Notes: generated by a model not told the origin, from the letters alone. A DNA stretch of 64,000 nt from a bacterium (GCA_024742305.1 JANSYQ010000004.1:124001-188000); one strand, 5' to 3'. Shown: positions 1 through 8,592, numbered from the stretch's first letter. Translations and numbers: made by a program.

Positions 1-1035
1 TCCGTAGGAATATATCGGCAAGGGAAGAAGTTCTCCATTGAGATAAAAAAGCGCACCTGCTTTTACGAGTCGATCAAGTTCTTCTGGATCTACTTTTAGC
101 GAAGTTTTTTCAACGCGACTATCTTTTTCGTTTACGTATTTAAGTCCTTCTGCATCACGAAAAATTCGGTAAACACTACCCGAATACTCCAAAGTCTTTT
201 TCGTTGGTCGTCCAAGAACCTTTCCAGCGGGAACAGTATGCAATTCACGAAAATGATTATCTCGAATCATTGTTTCTTTCGTAGTAATAATACTGGCAGT
301 TGCTTCCCCTTGATTCGATGTGATGAAATATTCGTTCCATCCATTCATTGGAACACCTAAAGATTGTTTATACCATACCCACGCGACAATTTCATCGAAC
401 GAAATTCCCTTATTGTATTCCTCGACAATGGTTTTAAAAGTGAGTTTGTCTGAGTCCTTCGCTTGCTGTTGCCTTTTGGACTTTTCGAGAACTGTTCTCA
501 CAATTTCAGAGTTATTGTCTATTTCGGATCGCACTAACTCTCCTAGGGTTGGCAGTCCGTTGATACCATTTTTTGGTTTAGAACCCGTCTTTAACTTTGA
601 GTTCAGTAGTTCTAATTCCAACTCTAGTGCTAATGCTTCTAATTCCATATCGTTCGATTTATTGAGTTGTGCTTCGATGGTTTCTTTAACAGTTGTTTCT
701 GATCCTTTAACCGTTACTGGAAATGCCTGAGATGTGGTTATTTTTTCTGTGCCGGCAACATGGTCGGGATGCATTGCGAAATAGGTACTGTATCGCGTTA
801 ATTCAACAAATGAAAGTGGCTCATTCGAGATATTCGCTTCGGTTAAGATTTTGGCTATTTCTTGATCTTGATCAAACCGCTCTGGAATGAATCCTCGTTG
901 CAATGCACGAATTTCTATTTCAAGAGGCTTACTCTCTGATTCATCAACGAGAGTTTTGATACGTTTCAATTCTTGAATTAACCGTTCAATTAGCAATAAC
1001 CTTGCTCTATAATATATTGGCTCTTTACCATTCAT
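1..1035 (-). CDS. Hypothetical protein, C-terminus beyond the window edge
   Basis: Open reading frame of 345 codons that runs off the left edge, so the C-terminus is missing. It starts with ATG at 1035, overlapping the stop of the upstream gene (1032-1436) by an ATGA junction, as most genes in this block do. The visible part is charged and mostly helical, with a Glu/Leu-rich stretch near residues 120-155 and a conserved-looking region near residues 225-345 ending in LLPLPIYSYG. I do not recognise the family. Position after a DNA methyltransferase suggests a DNA-metabolism or accessory gene of the same mobile element, but that is inference only. Confidence 0.7.
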   Translation of the reverse strand, partial: MNGKEPIYYRARLLLIERLIQELKRIKTLVDESESKPLEIEIRALQRGFIPERFDQDQEIAKILTEANISNEPLSFVELTRYSTYFAMHPDHVAGTEKITTSQAFPVTVKGSETTVKETIEAQLNKSNDMELEALALELELELLNSKLKTGSKPKNGINGLPTLGELVRSEIDNNSEIVRTVLEKSKRQQQAKDSDKLTFKTIVEEYNKGISFDEIVAWVWYKQSLGVPMNGWNEYFITSNQGEATASIITTKETMIRDNHFRELHTVPAGKVLGRPTKKTLEYSGSVYRIFRDAEGLKYVNEKDSRVEKTSLKVDPEELDRLVKAGALFYLNGELLPLPIYSYG

Positions 1036-1436
1036 TCTACTTCGATTTGCGCTATTGCCGCACTTGGTGTAATTTGTTCGTGAATAACCATGGAAATGAT
1101 TCTTTGTTCAACTTTTTGATAACCTTCTTCGGTTTGAATGAGTCGGCATACTTTTGGCAGTCTCACAGAATCACACTTGTCGAGGTGTCGTTTAATTTCT
1201 AAGCGGAGTTCTTGCTCTAAGTTTTCTGAGGTTGTACCGCTCAGTTTCCCTTCTTTTTTTAGCCTGTAATCGGCGAAAGGTGTCCAAAGCTGTGTGCCTT
1301 CTAGGAGCATCGAAGCCATTGTACCTTGTTTCCAATATCCACCTGATTCAAGATCATGGATTGCCTCGTCCAAGGTGATGTCTTTCCACTTTTCTCCTTT
1401 GTCGATGAACTTTCTTTGTATGATGACTTTTTTCAT
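1032..1436 (-). CDS. Hypothetical protein, 134 aa
   Basis: A longer frame opens at 1520, but the ATG at 1436 (MKKVIIQRKF) overlaps the stop of the methyltransferase gene by ATGA and is the likely start. The protein is rich in charged residues and has no signal peptide or membrane segment. No domain is recognised. It is translationally coupled on both sides (ATGA overlaps with 1433-3124 and with the gene at 1-1035), so it belongs to the same transcription unit as the muramidase and methyltransferase genes. Confidence 0.65.
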   Translation of the reverse strand: MKKVIIQRKFIDKGEKWKDITLDEAIHDLESGGYWKQGTMASMLLEGTQLWTPFADYRLKKEGKLSGTTSENLEQELRLEIKRHLDKCDSVRLPKVCRLIQTEEGYQKVEQRIISMVIHEQITPSAAIAQIEVE

Positions 1437-3124
1437 TTTCTTTTGAAGATTAAGATGTCCGTTGGAACTTGTGAGAACTTGAATACTGGTGGTAGTCTGA
1501 ATGCTTCTTCGAGCGTACATATTTTATCGAGTTCTTCTCGAAGTTTATCGTACTTGCTGCCCGTGTTTAATAGGCTACTGGAAGTGATATATACAAGCAA
1601 GCCTCCTTTCTTTAGAAGTTGTAGCCCATAGTAGATAAAGAAATGCTCCTTTTGAGGCATTTGTGGTTTCTTGAAGTAACTACTGTAATAGGACTTGAAC
1701 CCTCCGTAGGGTGGGTTTCCAATCACTAAACTGAATGGATAATCTTCTAACCATGTCTGAAACTTTGGTAGGCGGGTAGTGAAACGTGGCGACTGCATGA
1801 ACGCGGTTTCAAAGTACTCACTATAAAGGGTTGGTACTTCGCCATCCTTTGTGTTTACAATCTCGGCAATACGAAGTGCCGTAGAATTGATCTCAAATCC
1901 AACAACGTCACTTGGACTATTGGCATACTTGATAAAACGACCTGTCCCGCAACTTGGCTCTAGCACCTTACCACCAGCATAGCCATGTTTTCTTGCCAGT
2001 TGCCACATTAAATCACATACGTATTCGGGTGTGTAGAATTCATGTAGCAAGCCTTGACCTTGCGCACCCTTTGATGCCTGCCCTCCGCTTCCTTCATATC
2101 TCTGAATGAATTGTAAATCCTGTTCAGAGTATGTTTCATTATTCAGGTCGCGTTCAATGATCAGTGCTTCGATCTGTGCATTTATCTCCTGTTGATCCTC
2201 TACTTTTCCTGATAGAGAAAAATCACCATTAGAAAAGAGCGAAGATTTTTCAAGTTGATTGGCGATGAGTTCGAACGTCTTCGGGCTAACAGCATTTCCA
2301 AGTAATTTATAGCGTTGTGTGTCCGATAATTCCAAAGGGCCAGTTTCATTCACACCGTACTTTGTCCAATTGTCAGGAAAGCCTTGTAAACGCTCTGCTT
2401 CAATTGGGGTAAGTTTACGAACTTGTTTACCATTATCAATAAAGAAGGCAGACGGGTCAGTCATAAGAGCTGGCGATTTTCCTGAAGTATGATAAACGCT
2501 TCCTGCTTGCTGACTTTTATATACTTTTCCTGTTACTTTGAGACTCTCTTTTTCGCGAATTTCTCCAGTCTTTTTTGGATCAATTTGGATGGGAAATACT
2601 TTAGGTGCGGATTTCTCACTAAGATGTGCGACAAGGAAGAGACGTTCTCTATTTTGGGGAAGTACGAGGGAAGAATTAAGCAATTGCCATTGGCAGTCAT
2701 ATAACCCAATTTCGGAGATTGATCTAAGCACTGTCTCAAAGTCTTTGCCTTGGTTTGATGAGAGGATGTTTCTAACGTTTTCAAAGACAAAACAATCGGG
2801 TTTAAACCGCTTGATGATTTCAATTGCGTCAAAAAAGAGTCTGCTTTTACTCTCTGAAAGTCCTTTACCTCCTGAAGCCACTGAAATATCTTGGCATGGT
2901 GAGCCAAAAGAGATGATATTTGGTCTTTCAACCCCTTTACTATTGATTTTCTCAATCTTGCCGACATAATGTGCTTGTTTAAAATTGTGTTGGTAATTAG
3001 AAATAGCGTATGAATCGACTTCACAGAAGTAATGTTGGCGAAATGTAAAACCCGCATTCAGCAGACCGAGGGCGAATCCCCCCGTTCCGCTGAATAAATC
3101 CATATACACAATTTCTTTTTTCAC
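1433..3124 (-). CDS. Fused DNA (cytosine-5) and DNA (adenine-N6) methyltransferase
   Basis: 563 aa with two complete methyltransferase modules. Residues 1-295 are a C5-cytosine enzyme: motif I DLFSGTGGF (9-17), catalytic PCQ (76-78), ENV (115-117), QNRER (157-161) and the C-terminal LGNAVSP (275-281). Residues 355-563 are an N6-adenine enzyme: SAM motif LEPSCGTGRF (388-397) and catalytic NPPY (470-473), as in type I/IIG-like enzymes. The C5 module has only a short target-recognition stretch (about 170-235). No nuclease domain or cognate restriction gene lies beside it, so it is probably a self-protection methylase of the element rather than a restriction system. It overlaps its neighbours by ATGA on both sides. 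Carrying both base specificities in one chain is unusual. Confidence 0.9.
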   Translation of the reverse strand: MKKEIVYMDLFSGTGGFALGLLNAGFTFRQHYFCEVDSYAISNYQHNFKQAHYVGKIEKINSKGVERPNIISFGSPCQDISVASGGKGLSESKSRLFFDAIEIIKRFKPDCFVFENVRNILSSNQGKDFETVLRSISEIGLYDCQWQLLNSSLVLPQNRERLFLVAHLSEKSAPKVFPIQIDPKKTGEIREKESLKVTGKVYKSQQAGSVYHTSGKSPALMTDPSAFFIDNGKQVRKLTPIEAERLQGFPDNWTKYGVNETGPLELSDTQRYKLLGNAVSPKTFELIANQLEKSSLFSNGDFSLSGKVEDQQEINAQIEALIIERDLNNETYSEQDLQFIQRYEGSGGQASKGAQGQGLLHEFYTPEYVCDLMWQLARKHGYAGGKVLEPSCGTGRFIKYANSPSDVVGFEINSTALRIAEIVNTKDGEVPTLYSEYFETAFMQSPRFTTRLPKFQTWLEDYPFSLVIGNPPYGGFKSYYSSYFKKPQMPQKEHFFIYYGLQLLKKGGLLVYITSSSLLNTGSKYDKLREELDKICTLEEAFRLPPVFKFSQVPTDILIFKRK

Positions 3125-3369
3125 TTTTTCTCTAACTCTTTGTTCAGTTCTTGAACCTTCTGTTGAAGGTTTTCATTCTCTTGTTGCAGAAGTTCAATTT
3201 GGTGTGCCTGATCGGTGTTCTGATCACTACTGTAAACCTGTCTTAGGACTCCGATATAGAAACCAATGCTACCGATGAATCCAATCACCGATAGAAGAAA
3301 GGTGAGTTTGTGATAATTGATTTTCTGTTTTTCGAATAGGCTTCCCATTTTCTTGATGTTTATTATCAT
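3121..3369 (-). CDS. Small membrane protein with C-terminal coiled coil
   Basis: 82 aa from the first ATG; an internal ATG at 3348 (MGSLFEKQ) is an equally good start. One membrane segment (about residues 23-45, LTFLLSVIGFIGSIGFYIGV) is followed by a Gln/Glu/Leu-rich coiled coil to the C-terminus. It lies directly after the muramidase gene and overlaps the methyltransferase start by ATGA. A lysis accessory role (holin- or spanin-like) is conceivable from position and topology, but there is no diagnostic motif. Confidence 0.6.
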   Translation of the reverse strand: MIINIKKMGSLFEKQKINYHKLTFLLSVIGFIGSIGFYIGVLRQVYSSDQNTDQAHQIELLQQENENLQQKVQELNKELEKK

Positions 3370-3381
3370 GCCCTAAATGTT

Positions 3382-4050
3382 TTAACCGAATGTCTTTCGG
3401 AATGAATCTAATCGTCGAAGCCACCCTCTGCCATTCGCAGCGAATGTTGACATCTTTCTAAAGTCCGCTTCTCTGCGGTCACATAGTTTGTGAAACCACT
3501 TTAGTTCGGTTAGCTTGCTTATTCTGCTTTGGAAGTTGTCAACGATCTCGCTTTTGGTGATGTTTGAATCCACAATCCCCATCTCATCGCGTTGGAAGTT
3601 TGCCAATCGGCGTTCTGATCCTGCTAGTCCGGATCCCCATGCCCAGGTGATGATCACAGCTTGAATGCGTGGTAGGTGGTCAATTTTGTCAAGTGGGTAT
3701 GGTTTCATGTAGCCTTCCTTCATTATTTTAAGCCAAATTTGATCTGACATTTCAAAGAAGTTTTTGGGTGTAATTGCGTACCCAATTTTTTTCGCGAGAC
3801 TAACAAATGTGGTGTAAGTAATTCCACGGTTAGTATGCCATCCATACACGCCGTTGTATTTCCAAGGTGCAGGATTGCGTGATGCGGTGTCTGTTGTTGC
3901 ACGTGATAGACCTCCTTCCCAGAACTCTATGAACGGCACTAACTTTTTAATCATCGGTGAACTCATATTCAATGTTTTGTAAATGATCACTCCCGATGAA
4001 ATGAGAAGTCCTGATGCAAGAATCCATTTAAGTGCTTCGTTACTTTTCAT
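3382..4050 (-). CDS. Membrane-anchored GH108-like muramidase
   Basis: 222 aa. A membrane segment (residues 8-27) is followed by a lysozyme-type domain: FIEFWEGG with likely catalytic Glu45, then a Gly-Trp...Thr-Asn-Arg-Gly-Ile-Thr segment, matching the E-G-G...TNxGIT signature of GH108 N-acetylmuramidases, and a C-terminal R-R-E-A-D-F and RGWLRRLDSFR region like the peptidoglycan-binding end of that family. It should cleave the glycan strand of peptidoglycan, for lysis or for entry if carried in a virion. It is the first gene after a strong minus-strand terminator (4093-4123), so it heads its own unit with the genes to the left. Confidence 0.7.
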   Translation of the reverse strand: MKSNEALKWILASGLLISSGVIIYKTLNMSSPMIKKLVPFIEFWEGGLSRATTDTASRNPAPWKYNGVYGWHTNRGITYTTFVSLAKKIGYAITPKNFFEMSDQIWLKIMKEGYMKPYPLDKIDHLPRIQAVIITWAWGSGLAGSERRLANFQRDEMGIVDSNITKSEIVDNFQSRISKLTELKWFHKLCDRREADFRKMSTFAANGRGWLRRLDSFRKTFG

Positions 4051-4092
4051 TTGATTGGAGTGTTGATTATTGGATAGAGTTCTTTTGAGTGG

Positions 4093-4123
4093 AAAAAACG
4101 ATCCGCATCGAGGTGCGGATCGT
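4093..4123 (-). terminator. Rho-independent terminator of the structural-gene block
   Basis: A perfect 10-bp stem (ACGATCCGCA, 4098-4107, with TGCGGATCGT, 4114-4123) and a 6-nt loop. On the minus strand it is followed by six T residues. It sits just after the 134-aa gene ending at 4144, so it ends the long minus-strand unit and separates it from the muramidase-methyltransferase unit. Confidence 0.85.
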
Positions 4124-4143
4124 CTTCTAAACCTGATTAAAGC

Positions 4144-4548
4144 CTAGGCTTGACAACGAAGGTTTTGAAGCCCTTTGTCAAGAATTGGGATGTACGAGCC
4201 AACGCTACAAACCAAGTTGACCAAATACTTGGAGAACCATTCTTCGGTTTCATACTCGCGGATTTGCGACTGAACCGTTTGAAGGGTGGTGTACACTTGC
4301 TCGATGTCTTCGGTTAAAACCGAAGTACAATTAGCACGGTACAACCCTTTTGACAAACTTTCAGTAACGTCACGAAGTGCATCGCGAAGTTTTTCGAAAA
4401 TGCCATCCAAAGGATTCGGCTGATCGGCGTCCAGGTTCGGGATTGAAACTGCCCTCTCGTAGGTTGCTACGAGAGCCGATCCTTGGTTCAAAATAGCCGT
4501 AGCTATTTCCGTTAACAAGATGTACTTGTCACTTGCTTTAATTTTCAT
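4144..4548 (-). CDS. Hypothetical helical protein, 134 aa
   Basis: Starts at ATG 4548 (MKIKASDKYI). It is predicted to be largely helical, lacks a signal peptide, and has a weakly hydrophobic C-terminal stretch (about residues 105-125) and three Cys. The family is not recognised. It is the last gene before the terminator at 4093-4123, so it is the promoter-distal member of the putative virion block. Confidence 0.6.
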   Translation of the reverse strand: MKIKASDKYILLTEIATAILNQGSALVATYERAVSIPNLDADQPNPLDGIFEKLRDALRDVTESLSKGLYRANCTSVLTEDIEQVYTTLQTVQSQIREYETEEWFSKYLVNLVCSVGSYIPILDKGLQNLRCQA

Positions 4549-4580
4549 ATTACTATGATTTATTTGGTTACTTATTCTGT

Positions 4581-5549
4581 TTACACGTAGCGAACATTGC
4601 TTGTCGCGGTGAAGAGTTCTTTACCGTCGATTGTTCTAAACTTTGTCACTCCGTGTTTGGCTGAGATAAACTCGCCTAGGATGGTGTTTTTTGGAACTTG
4701 CATGGCAAGTTTCTGAGCATTCCAAACCTTTGCATCTTTGATTACTTGAATTTGATCGTAGAGAATCTGGCCCAAGCCTCCAAGTGACCATTTGCCATTT
4801 CGTTTCTTTAGCCCCATTCGGTAGAAGTGCTTTGTAATCAAATCCCGCATGAAACTGTCTTTGAAGAATCTCAAAACGCCTGTCACGAGTGTTCTTTTTG
4901 TGCCATCATGCATATCAGAGGCTTTAAAGAATTCATTGACTGTCTGATAATCTGCTTTGTTCTTGATAAGGGATAGGAAATAATTGACTCCTTTAAAGTT
5001 TCTTTTGCGAATGTGCCAACGAAGATTTTTGGCAACACTTATTGCTTTTGGGTTGTCCATTGTAGCACCACTTGAACTTGTGCTACCTTGATCTTTTTTA
5101 GGTTGATTCGATGAAGTAGACTTGCTTGGTAATGCGATCTTTTCTAGGATCGTTTGAAGCATAGAGTAGGTGTAAATGACCGTTGGCAGTCCTTTTGAAC
5201 TCAGAGCATTTGTTGTTTCGCTTCCCCAATCTCCATCGACTCCATAGCGTGGTAAAATGCTACTGCCGTAGCGAGCAACTAGGGCTTGTTGTAATTGTCG
5301 CACATATTGTCCTCTACTTCCTCTTCTTAAAGGGAACTTACTGGAAGAGTAGCTACTATTTGTGCGTGGTGTAACTGTCGGTTGAGTTGGAGCTGGTGGA
5401 GTAGAGGGTGTTTGAGGCTCAAAATCTTTGGTAGGTTCTTCTGCATTTTTGGATCGCGAGACAAAGTAATAAATGCCTGCGCTAACTGCGATTACCGCTG
5501 CTCCTACGAGTATGTAAACTCCTGCTCCTTTCTTTTTCTTCGCTTCCAT
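4581..5549 (-). CDS. Membrane-anchored peptidoglycan-binding protein with annexin-like C-terminus
   Basis: 322 aa. A Lys-rich N-terminus precedes a membrane segment (about 9-26), a Pro/Thr/Ser-rich linker (about 37-66) and a PG_binding_1-type domain (about 70-138: LRRGSRGQYVRQLQQAL, then GVDGDWGSET). After a second Ser-rich linker, residues about 170-300 include a helical segment (F-K-G-V-N-Y-F-L-S-L-I-K...D-Y-Q-T-V) that resembles a degenerate annexin-type repeat, as in the neighbouring gene. A role in contacting host peptidoglycan from a membrane-containing particle would fit; this is inference from architecture and context. Confidence 0.65.
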   Translation of the reverse strand: MEAKKKKGAGVYILVGAAVIAVSAGIYYFVSRSKNAEEPTKDFEPQTPSTPPAPTQPTVTPRTNSSYSSSKFPLRRGSRGQYVRQLQQALVARYGSSILPRYGVDGDWGSETTNALSSKGLPTVIYTYSMLQTILEKIALPSKSTSSNQPKKDQGSTSSSGATMDNPKAISVAKNLRWHIRKRNFKGVNYFLSLIKNKADYQTVNEFFKASDMHDGTKRTLVTGVLRFFKDSFMRDLITKHFYRMGLKKRNGKWSLGGLGQILYDQIQVIKDAKVWNAQKLAMQVPKNTILGEFISAKHGVTKFRTIDGKELFTATSNVRYV

Positions 5550-5575
5550 TGCCTTATTGTTAATTCGTTCTTATT

Positions 5576-6373
5576 CTAGCTTTTAGGTTTTCTCCAAATG
5601 ATCTTCAAATACGTGTGTAGATCATCCATATCGGCTTTCATATCGTTGTACATATTCACACCGTACATTGCTCGGTATTTTGCCTTGGTTGCCCAATAGG
5701 CTTTTTGTGTAGGCATTTCGATGAATACTGCTTTAATTGCATCTTCATCTGTACCCCAGAATACTCCGAGCCAATTGTAGCTGAGTGCTGCGTAGATTCG
5801 TTTTGCCCAACCTACTGGATCGTATATCTTTGCCCCTGGAACTACATCCTTCTTCTTTGAAGGTTTTGATTTGATGATGGCGAGCATTTCGTCGTACTCA
5901 GTCTGTTTCAACTCTGAGGTCATATCGGCAACTAAACTTGCCCCTTTGTATATTTTGGAGTATGATTTAGTAACCTCCTTAAAGTCTTCCTGAGAGGGAA
6001 TTTCTCTTAGCGTATTTCTAAGAAGCACTTCATCCGTTCCCCACCATCCGTTATTGTCAAATGAGTTTCGGATTTGTTTAGCCCATGTGGCGTGTTTGTC
6101 TGATCCGAGACTTTTATCTTCTTCTTTCTTTGATACTTGCTTCCTTACTGCCCCTCTTGCGGCTAAAAAAGCCGCCGCTGCCACCAAAGACAACCCTAAG
6201 CCTATCGCTGTCCAAGAAATGATCTTCTTTTGCTTTGGGCTAAGAGACGCATACCACGAGTCCTTTTTCTGCTGTTGCAGAGGTCTCGTGTCGTAGTCTG
6301 AACGCACGAGGTTTTTGTTCACTCGTGGATCGTCCAACACTTCTCTATTTGTTCTCTTTTTCTTTGATGACAT
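5576..6373 (-). CDS. Membrane protein with two annexin-like repeats
   Basis: 265 aa. A basic N-terminus (about 1-48) is followed by one membrane segment (about 50-72) and a linker. Two related repeats follow, at about 104-165 and 190-250. Each has a W-G-T-D-E core (GWWGTDEVLL and FWGTDEDAI), then an aromatic-rich Y-x-x-x-Y-G/K-x-x-x-x-x-D-M segment. This is the order of an annexin repeat (GxGT-D-E, then about 38 residues to an acidic residue). The classical K-G-x-G-T is not exact. Annexin folds bind phospholipid with calcium. It lies 26 bp after the peptidoglycan-binding gene in reading order and shares its topology. Confidence 0.6.
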   Translation of the reverse strand: MSSKKKRTNREVLDDPRVNKNLVRSDYDTRPLQQQKKDSWYASLSPKQKKIISWTAIGLGLSLVAAAAFLAARGAVRKQVSKKEEDKSLGSDKHATWAKQIRNSFDNNGWWGTDEVLLRNTLREIPSQEDFKEVTKSYSKIYKGASLVADMTSELKQTEYDEMLAIIKSKPSKKKDVVPGAKIYDPVGWAKRIYAALSYNWLGVFWGTDEDAIKAVFIEMPTQKAYWATKAKYRAMYGVNMYNDMKADMDDLHTYLKIIWRKPKS

Positions 6374-6403
6374 GGCGAACTTTTAAGTTGCACTTGCTTT
6401 CAC

Positions 6404-6583
6404 TCACACACCCAAGAATTGCTTGGCAAGTGCTACTTTTTCTTTATCGAACTCTGCCACATAGGCAAGTTTGTCCAATGTTTTTGCGTCAAGGAAGGCT
6501 AACAGTTTTGCTGCGGCTTGAGCCTTTTGTTGCGCTTCTTTCTGAGTTCCGCTGATCGTAATTTTAAATGTGTGCTTATCCAT
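6404..6583 (-). CDS. Small hypothetical protein, 59 aa
   Basis: A short gene starting at ATG 6583 (MDKHTFKITISGTQKEAQQK) and ending at TGA 6404-6406. It overlaps the 3' end of the coiled-coil gene (ending at 6576) by 8 bp and fills an otherwise empty 200-bp gap. It is Ala/Lys/Gln-rich with a beta-strand-like N-terminus and a helical remainder. No family is recognised. The overlap and the regular spacing of this block support it as a real gene. Confidence 0.6.
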   Translation of the reverse strand: MDKHTFKITISGTQKEAQQKAQAAAKLLAFLDAKTLDKLAYVAEFDKEKVALAKQFLGV

Positions 6584-7409
6584 TTTTCTGTCGTTTTTTA
6601 AATTCGTTGTAAAAGAGTTGTTTCAGTTCTGGGTCCGAGTTGATCACAAGGATCATAGCAATAGCGTCTTCGGTTGATTTCGATCCATATTTGTTATAGA
6701 TGTCTTCAAACAACTGGAGAAGTTTTTTCTTATTCTGATCTTCTCCTTCCATCTGAATTTCCACGGTTGATTCAGGTTGATTCGGTGTTCCACTTAGGTT
6801 GTTATCGTTTGCCGTTTTGCCTGTAATGAGACTTCCGACTGCGCTAAAACCTTGTTGAAGAATCCCGTTAAACTGTTCTCGTTTTGCCTTGGCTTCCTCT
6901 GAATGTTCCTCTGAAATAATCTCTTCGAGTTCGGCAATATCCTCCTGTAATTGAATGATCTTCACCTTTCGCTGTTTGCACTTTTTAGTTTTGCGTTCTA
7001 GTTCCTTTTCGGTGTACTCCAGTTTGAGTTTTAATTTTTCAAGGTTCATCGCATTTTGAACTCGCGCTTCGAGATCGCCTCCATTTTGTGGTCCAGATAG
7101 ACTACCAGTTAGAACAAAGAGATACTTGTTACAATTGGGTGAAGTGCCTTGAAACATTCTCACTTCAACTCTGCGTACTCCAGGCTCCATGAACTGCAAG
7201 TAGTTATCGAATTTCCGCGCATCATAATTTCTAGGAACTACTGTCTCTCCATCAACAAGAATTGAATAGTACTTGTGTTCACCCTGCTCGAAGAATGTTT
7301 GAATTTTGTTCTTCAATCTACTGAGGGCTTCAGGAGTGTAGCTTTCGGTTTGAACGTGACTACCGTTCGCTCGATGCTCTTGCATTGGTATATCGCTGAA
7401 TTCATTCAT
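6576..7409 (-). CDS. Coiled-coil protein, putative structural protein
   Basis: 277 aa. The N-terminal half (about 25-115) looks like a compact mixed domain (EHKYYSILVDGETVVPRNYD, then GVRRVEVRMFQG). Residues about 118-170 form a strong charged coiled coil (EKLKLKLEYTEKELERKTKK). The C-terminal 60 residues are helical and acidic. It overlaps the next gene on both sides (8 bp with each). No enzyme motif is seen. It is plausibly a multimeric structural or scaffold protein; the family is unknown. Confidence 0.6.
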   Translation of the reverse strand: MNEFSDIPMQEHRANGSHVQTESYTPEALSRLKNKIQTFFEQGEHKYYSILVDGETVVPRNYDARKFDNYLQFMEPGVRRVEVRMFQGTSPNCNKYLFVLTGSLSGPQNGGDLEARVQNAMNLEKLKLKLEYTEKELERKTKKCKQRKVKIIQLQEDIAELEEIISEEHSEEAKAKREQFNGILQQGFSAVGSLITGKTANDNNLSGTPNQPESTVEIQMEGEDQNKKKLLQLFEDIYNKYGSKSTEDAIAMILVINSDPELKQLFYNEFKKRQKNG

Positions 7410-7737
7410 GGTTGTTCTTTTTTTGAATTGGTATTAGTTGGAGAAATCGAATTTCACTGCGTCTTGCAATTGTGTTTATCAGAGAGATTCTTCCGCGATG
7501 AACGTGCTGTTGTTCATCTATTCCGAGGTCGGCTTGATCATACACTCCCGCCTTACTTTTGATTTTGACTGCATAGTTGTAGTCAATAAGAATAAAGAGT
7601 TGATTTTCTGCTTCCAGGACTCGTATTTCATTAATGTCGAGTACGAGATGGCGATAACGAACAATGAAGTCTTTCTCACACAAACCGCGTTCGTTCATCA
7701 TTTTCTCTCCAATTTTATATGCTGCTCCCTCGGTCAT
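7402..7737 (-). CDS. Hypothetical beta-rich protein, 111 aa
   Basis: Starts at 7737, overlapping the upstream gene by 23 bp, and overlaps the downstream coiled-coil gene start by 8 bp. The sequence is beta-rich (FIVRYRHLVLDINEIRVL, LFILIDYNYAVKIKS), without signal peptide or membrane segment. Family not recognised. It lies in the cluster of small beta-rich proteins (148, 153 and 111 aa) behind the capsid candidate, so a minor capsid or spike role is possible. Confidence 0.55.
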   Translation of the reverse strand: MTEGAAYKIGEKMMNERGLCEKDFIVRYRHLVLDINEIRVLEAENQLFILIDYNYAVKIKSKAGVYDQADLGIDEQQHVHRGRISLINTIARRSEIRFLQLIPIQKKNNHE

Positions 7738-8176
7738 TGATCTCTAATTCTAAATACAGTTTGACATTGTAATCCACTCGTTGATTCTCGTGTTGATCCT
7801 CATAGTACCCTTCGATAAGAGTGCTTTCTACGGGGACTGTCATTTTCAAAAAGCTAAATTGAGTTCCTGTCAACCACCAGTCGTCACGACCGATGAAACC
7901 TTGCGGCAGAATAGTTGGGTCGAACTTCTTTCGGGCATAAGGAAAGCCAAGCGTGTCTGCGTAGAATACATCTCGATTTCCCGATAATCGCAGCCAAATT
8001 GAACCTACCTCCACAAAGCCGTCTGCAATTAATTGATCCATGGGTGCATGGAAGTTGGGTTGTATGTCAATATGCAATCCGACAACTTGTTTCGCTGTCC
8101 ACGGTAACTTCACTTGAAAGGACTTTTTCGCCTGTGGTTTCCGCAATTCTATGGTATGAATCAGGAACTTTCTCAT
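7715..8176 (-). CDS. Beta-rich hypothetical protein, possible capsid accessory
   Basis: 153 aa from ATG 8176 (MRKFLIHTIELRK), which overlaps the preceding stop by ATGA; a longer frame to 8260 is less likely. Alternating hydrophobic strands (SFQVKLPWTAKQVVGLHIDI, VDYNVKLYLELEI) suggest a jelly-roll-like or beta-sandwich fold. There is no signal peptide. Translational coupling to the similarly beta-rich 8173-8562 gene and proximity to the capsid candidate suggest a minor virion protein. No homologue is recognised. Confidence 0.55.
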   Translation of the reverse strand: MRKFLIHTIELRKPQAKKSFQVKLPWTAKQVVGLHIDIQPNFHAPMDQLIADGFVEVGSIWLRLSGNRDVFYADTLGFPYARKKFDPTILPQGFIGRDDWWLTGTQFSFLKMTVPVESTLIEGYYEDQHENQRVDYNVKLYLELEINDRGSSI

Positions 8177-8562
8177 TTCTTCATTTCCTTTGAGAAGAAG
8201 TAGAAGGTTACTCGGTACGGCGCGAAATTTTGCAAGGGATGATCTGTGTCCTTGTACCAAATTTCAACTCGCCCATTTCCTGTCGCGATCTTGCCAACAC
8301 GAACCATTCGGTTGTTGGGTGAGATGTTCAATCCAGACATTAAAAGTTTGCTTTCAAAATCCTCTGGGAACAACTCTTGATCATTGACCTGAATTTTTTG
8401 AGAACCACGGTAGTAAACACTTGGCTCGCTGTCACTGGTAATAGCGATTCCGTGAAGCAAGTCTGCGTGTTTATCTAGCTCAAATGTTGCCTTTGTGACT
8501 TCATTTGGATTTGTCACCTGAATATCAAATCGGTCTTTAATTATGTGGTGCTGATAACTCAT
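8173..8562 (-). CDS. Beta-rich hypothetical protein, possible capsid accessory
   Basis: 129 aa from ATG 8562 (MSYQHHIIKDRFDIQV). A frame upstream to 8619 would begin inside the loop of the hairpin at 8593-8640, so I prefer the internal start. Strand-rich sequence (RVEIWYKDTDHP, YRVTFYFFSKEMKK) with no catalytic motif, signal or membrane segment. It is coupled to the next gene by ATGA. Likely a structural protein of the same element; family unknown. Confidence 0.5.
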   Translation of the reverse strand: MSYQHHIIKDRFDIQVTNPNEVTKATFELDKHADLLHGIAITSDSEPSVYYRGSQKIQVNDQELFPEDFESKLLMSGLNISPNNRMVRVGKIATGNGRVEIWYKDTDHPLQNFAPYRVTFYFFSKEMKK

Positions 8563-8592
8563 TTCTATTCCGTTAAGGATTTTGTGAAAGAA

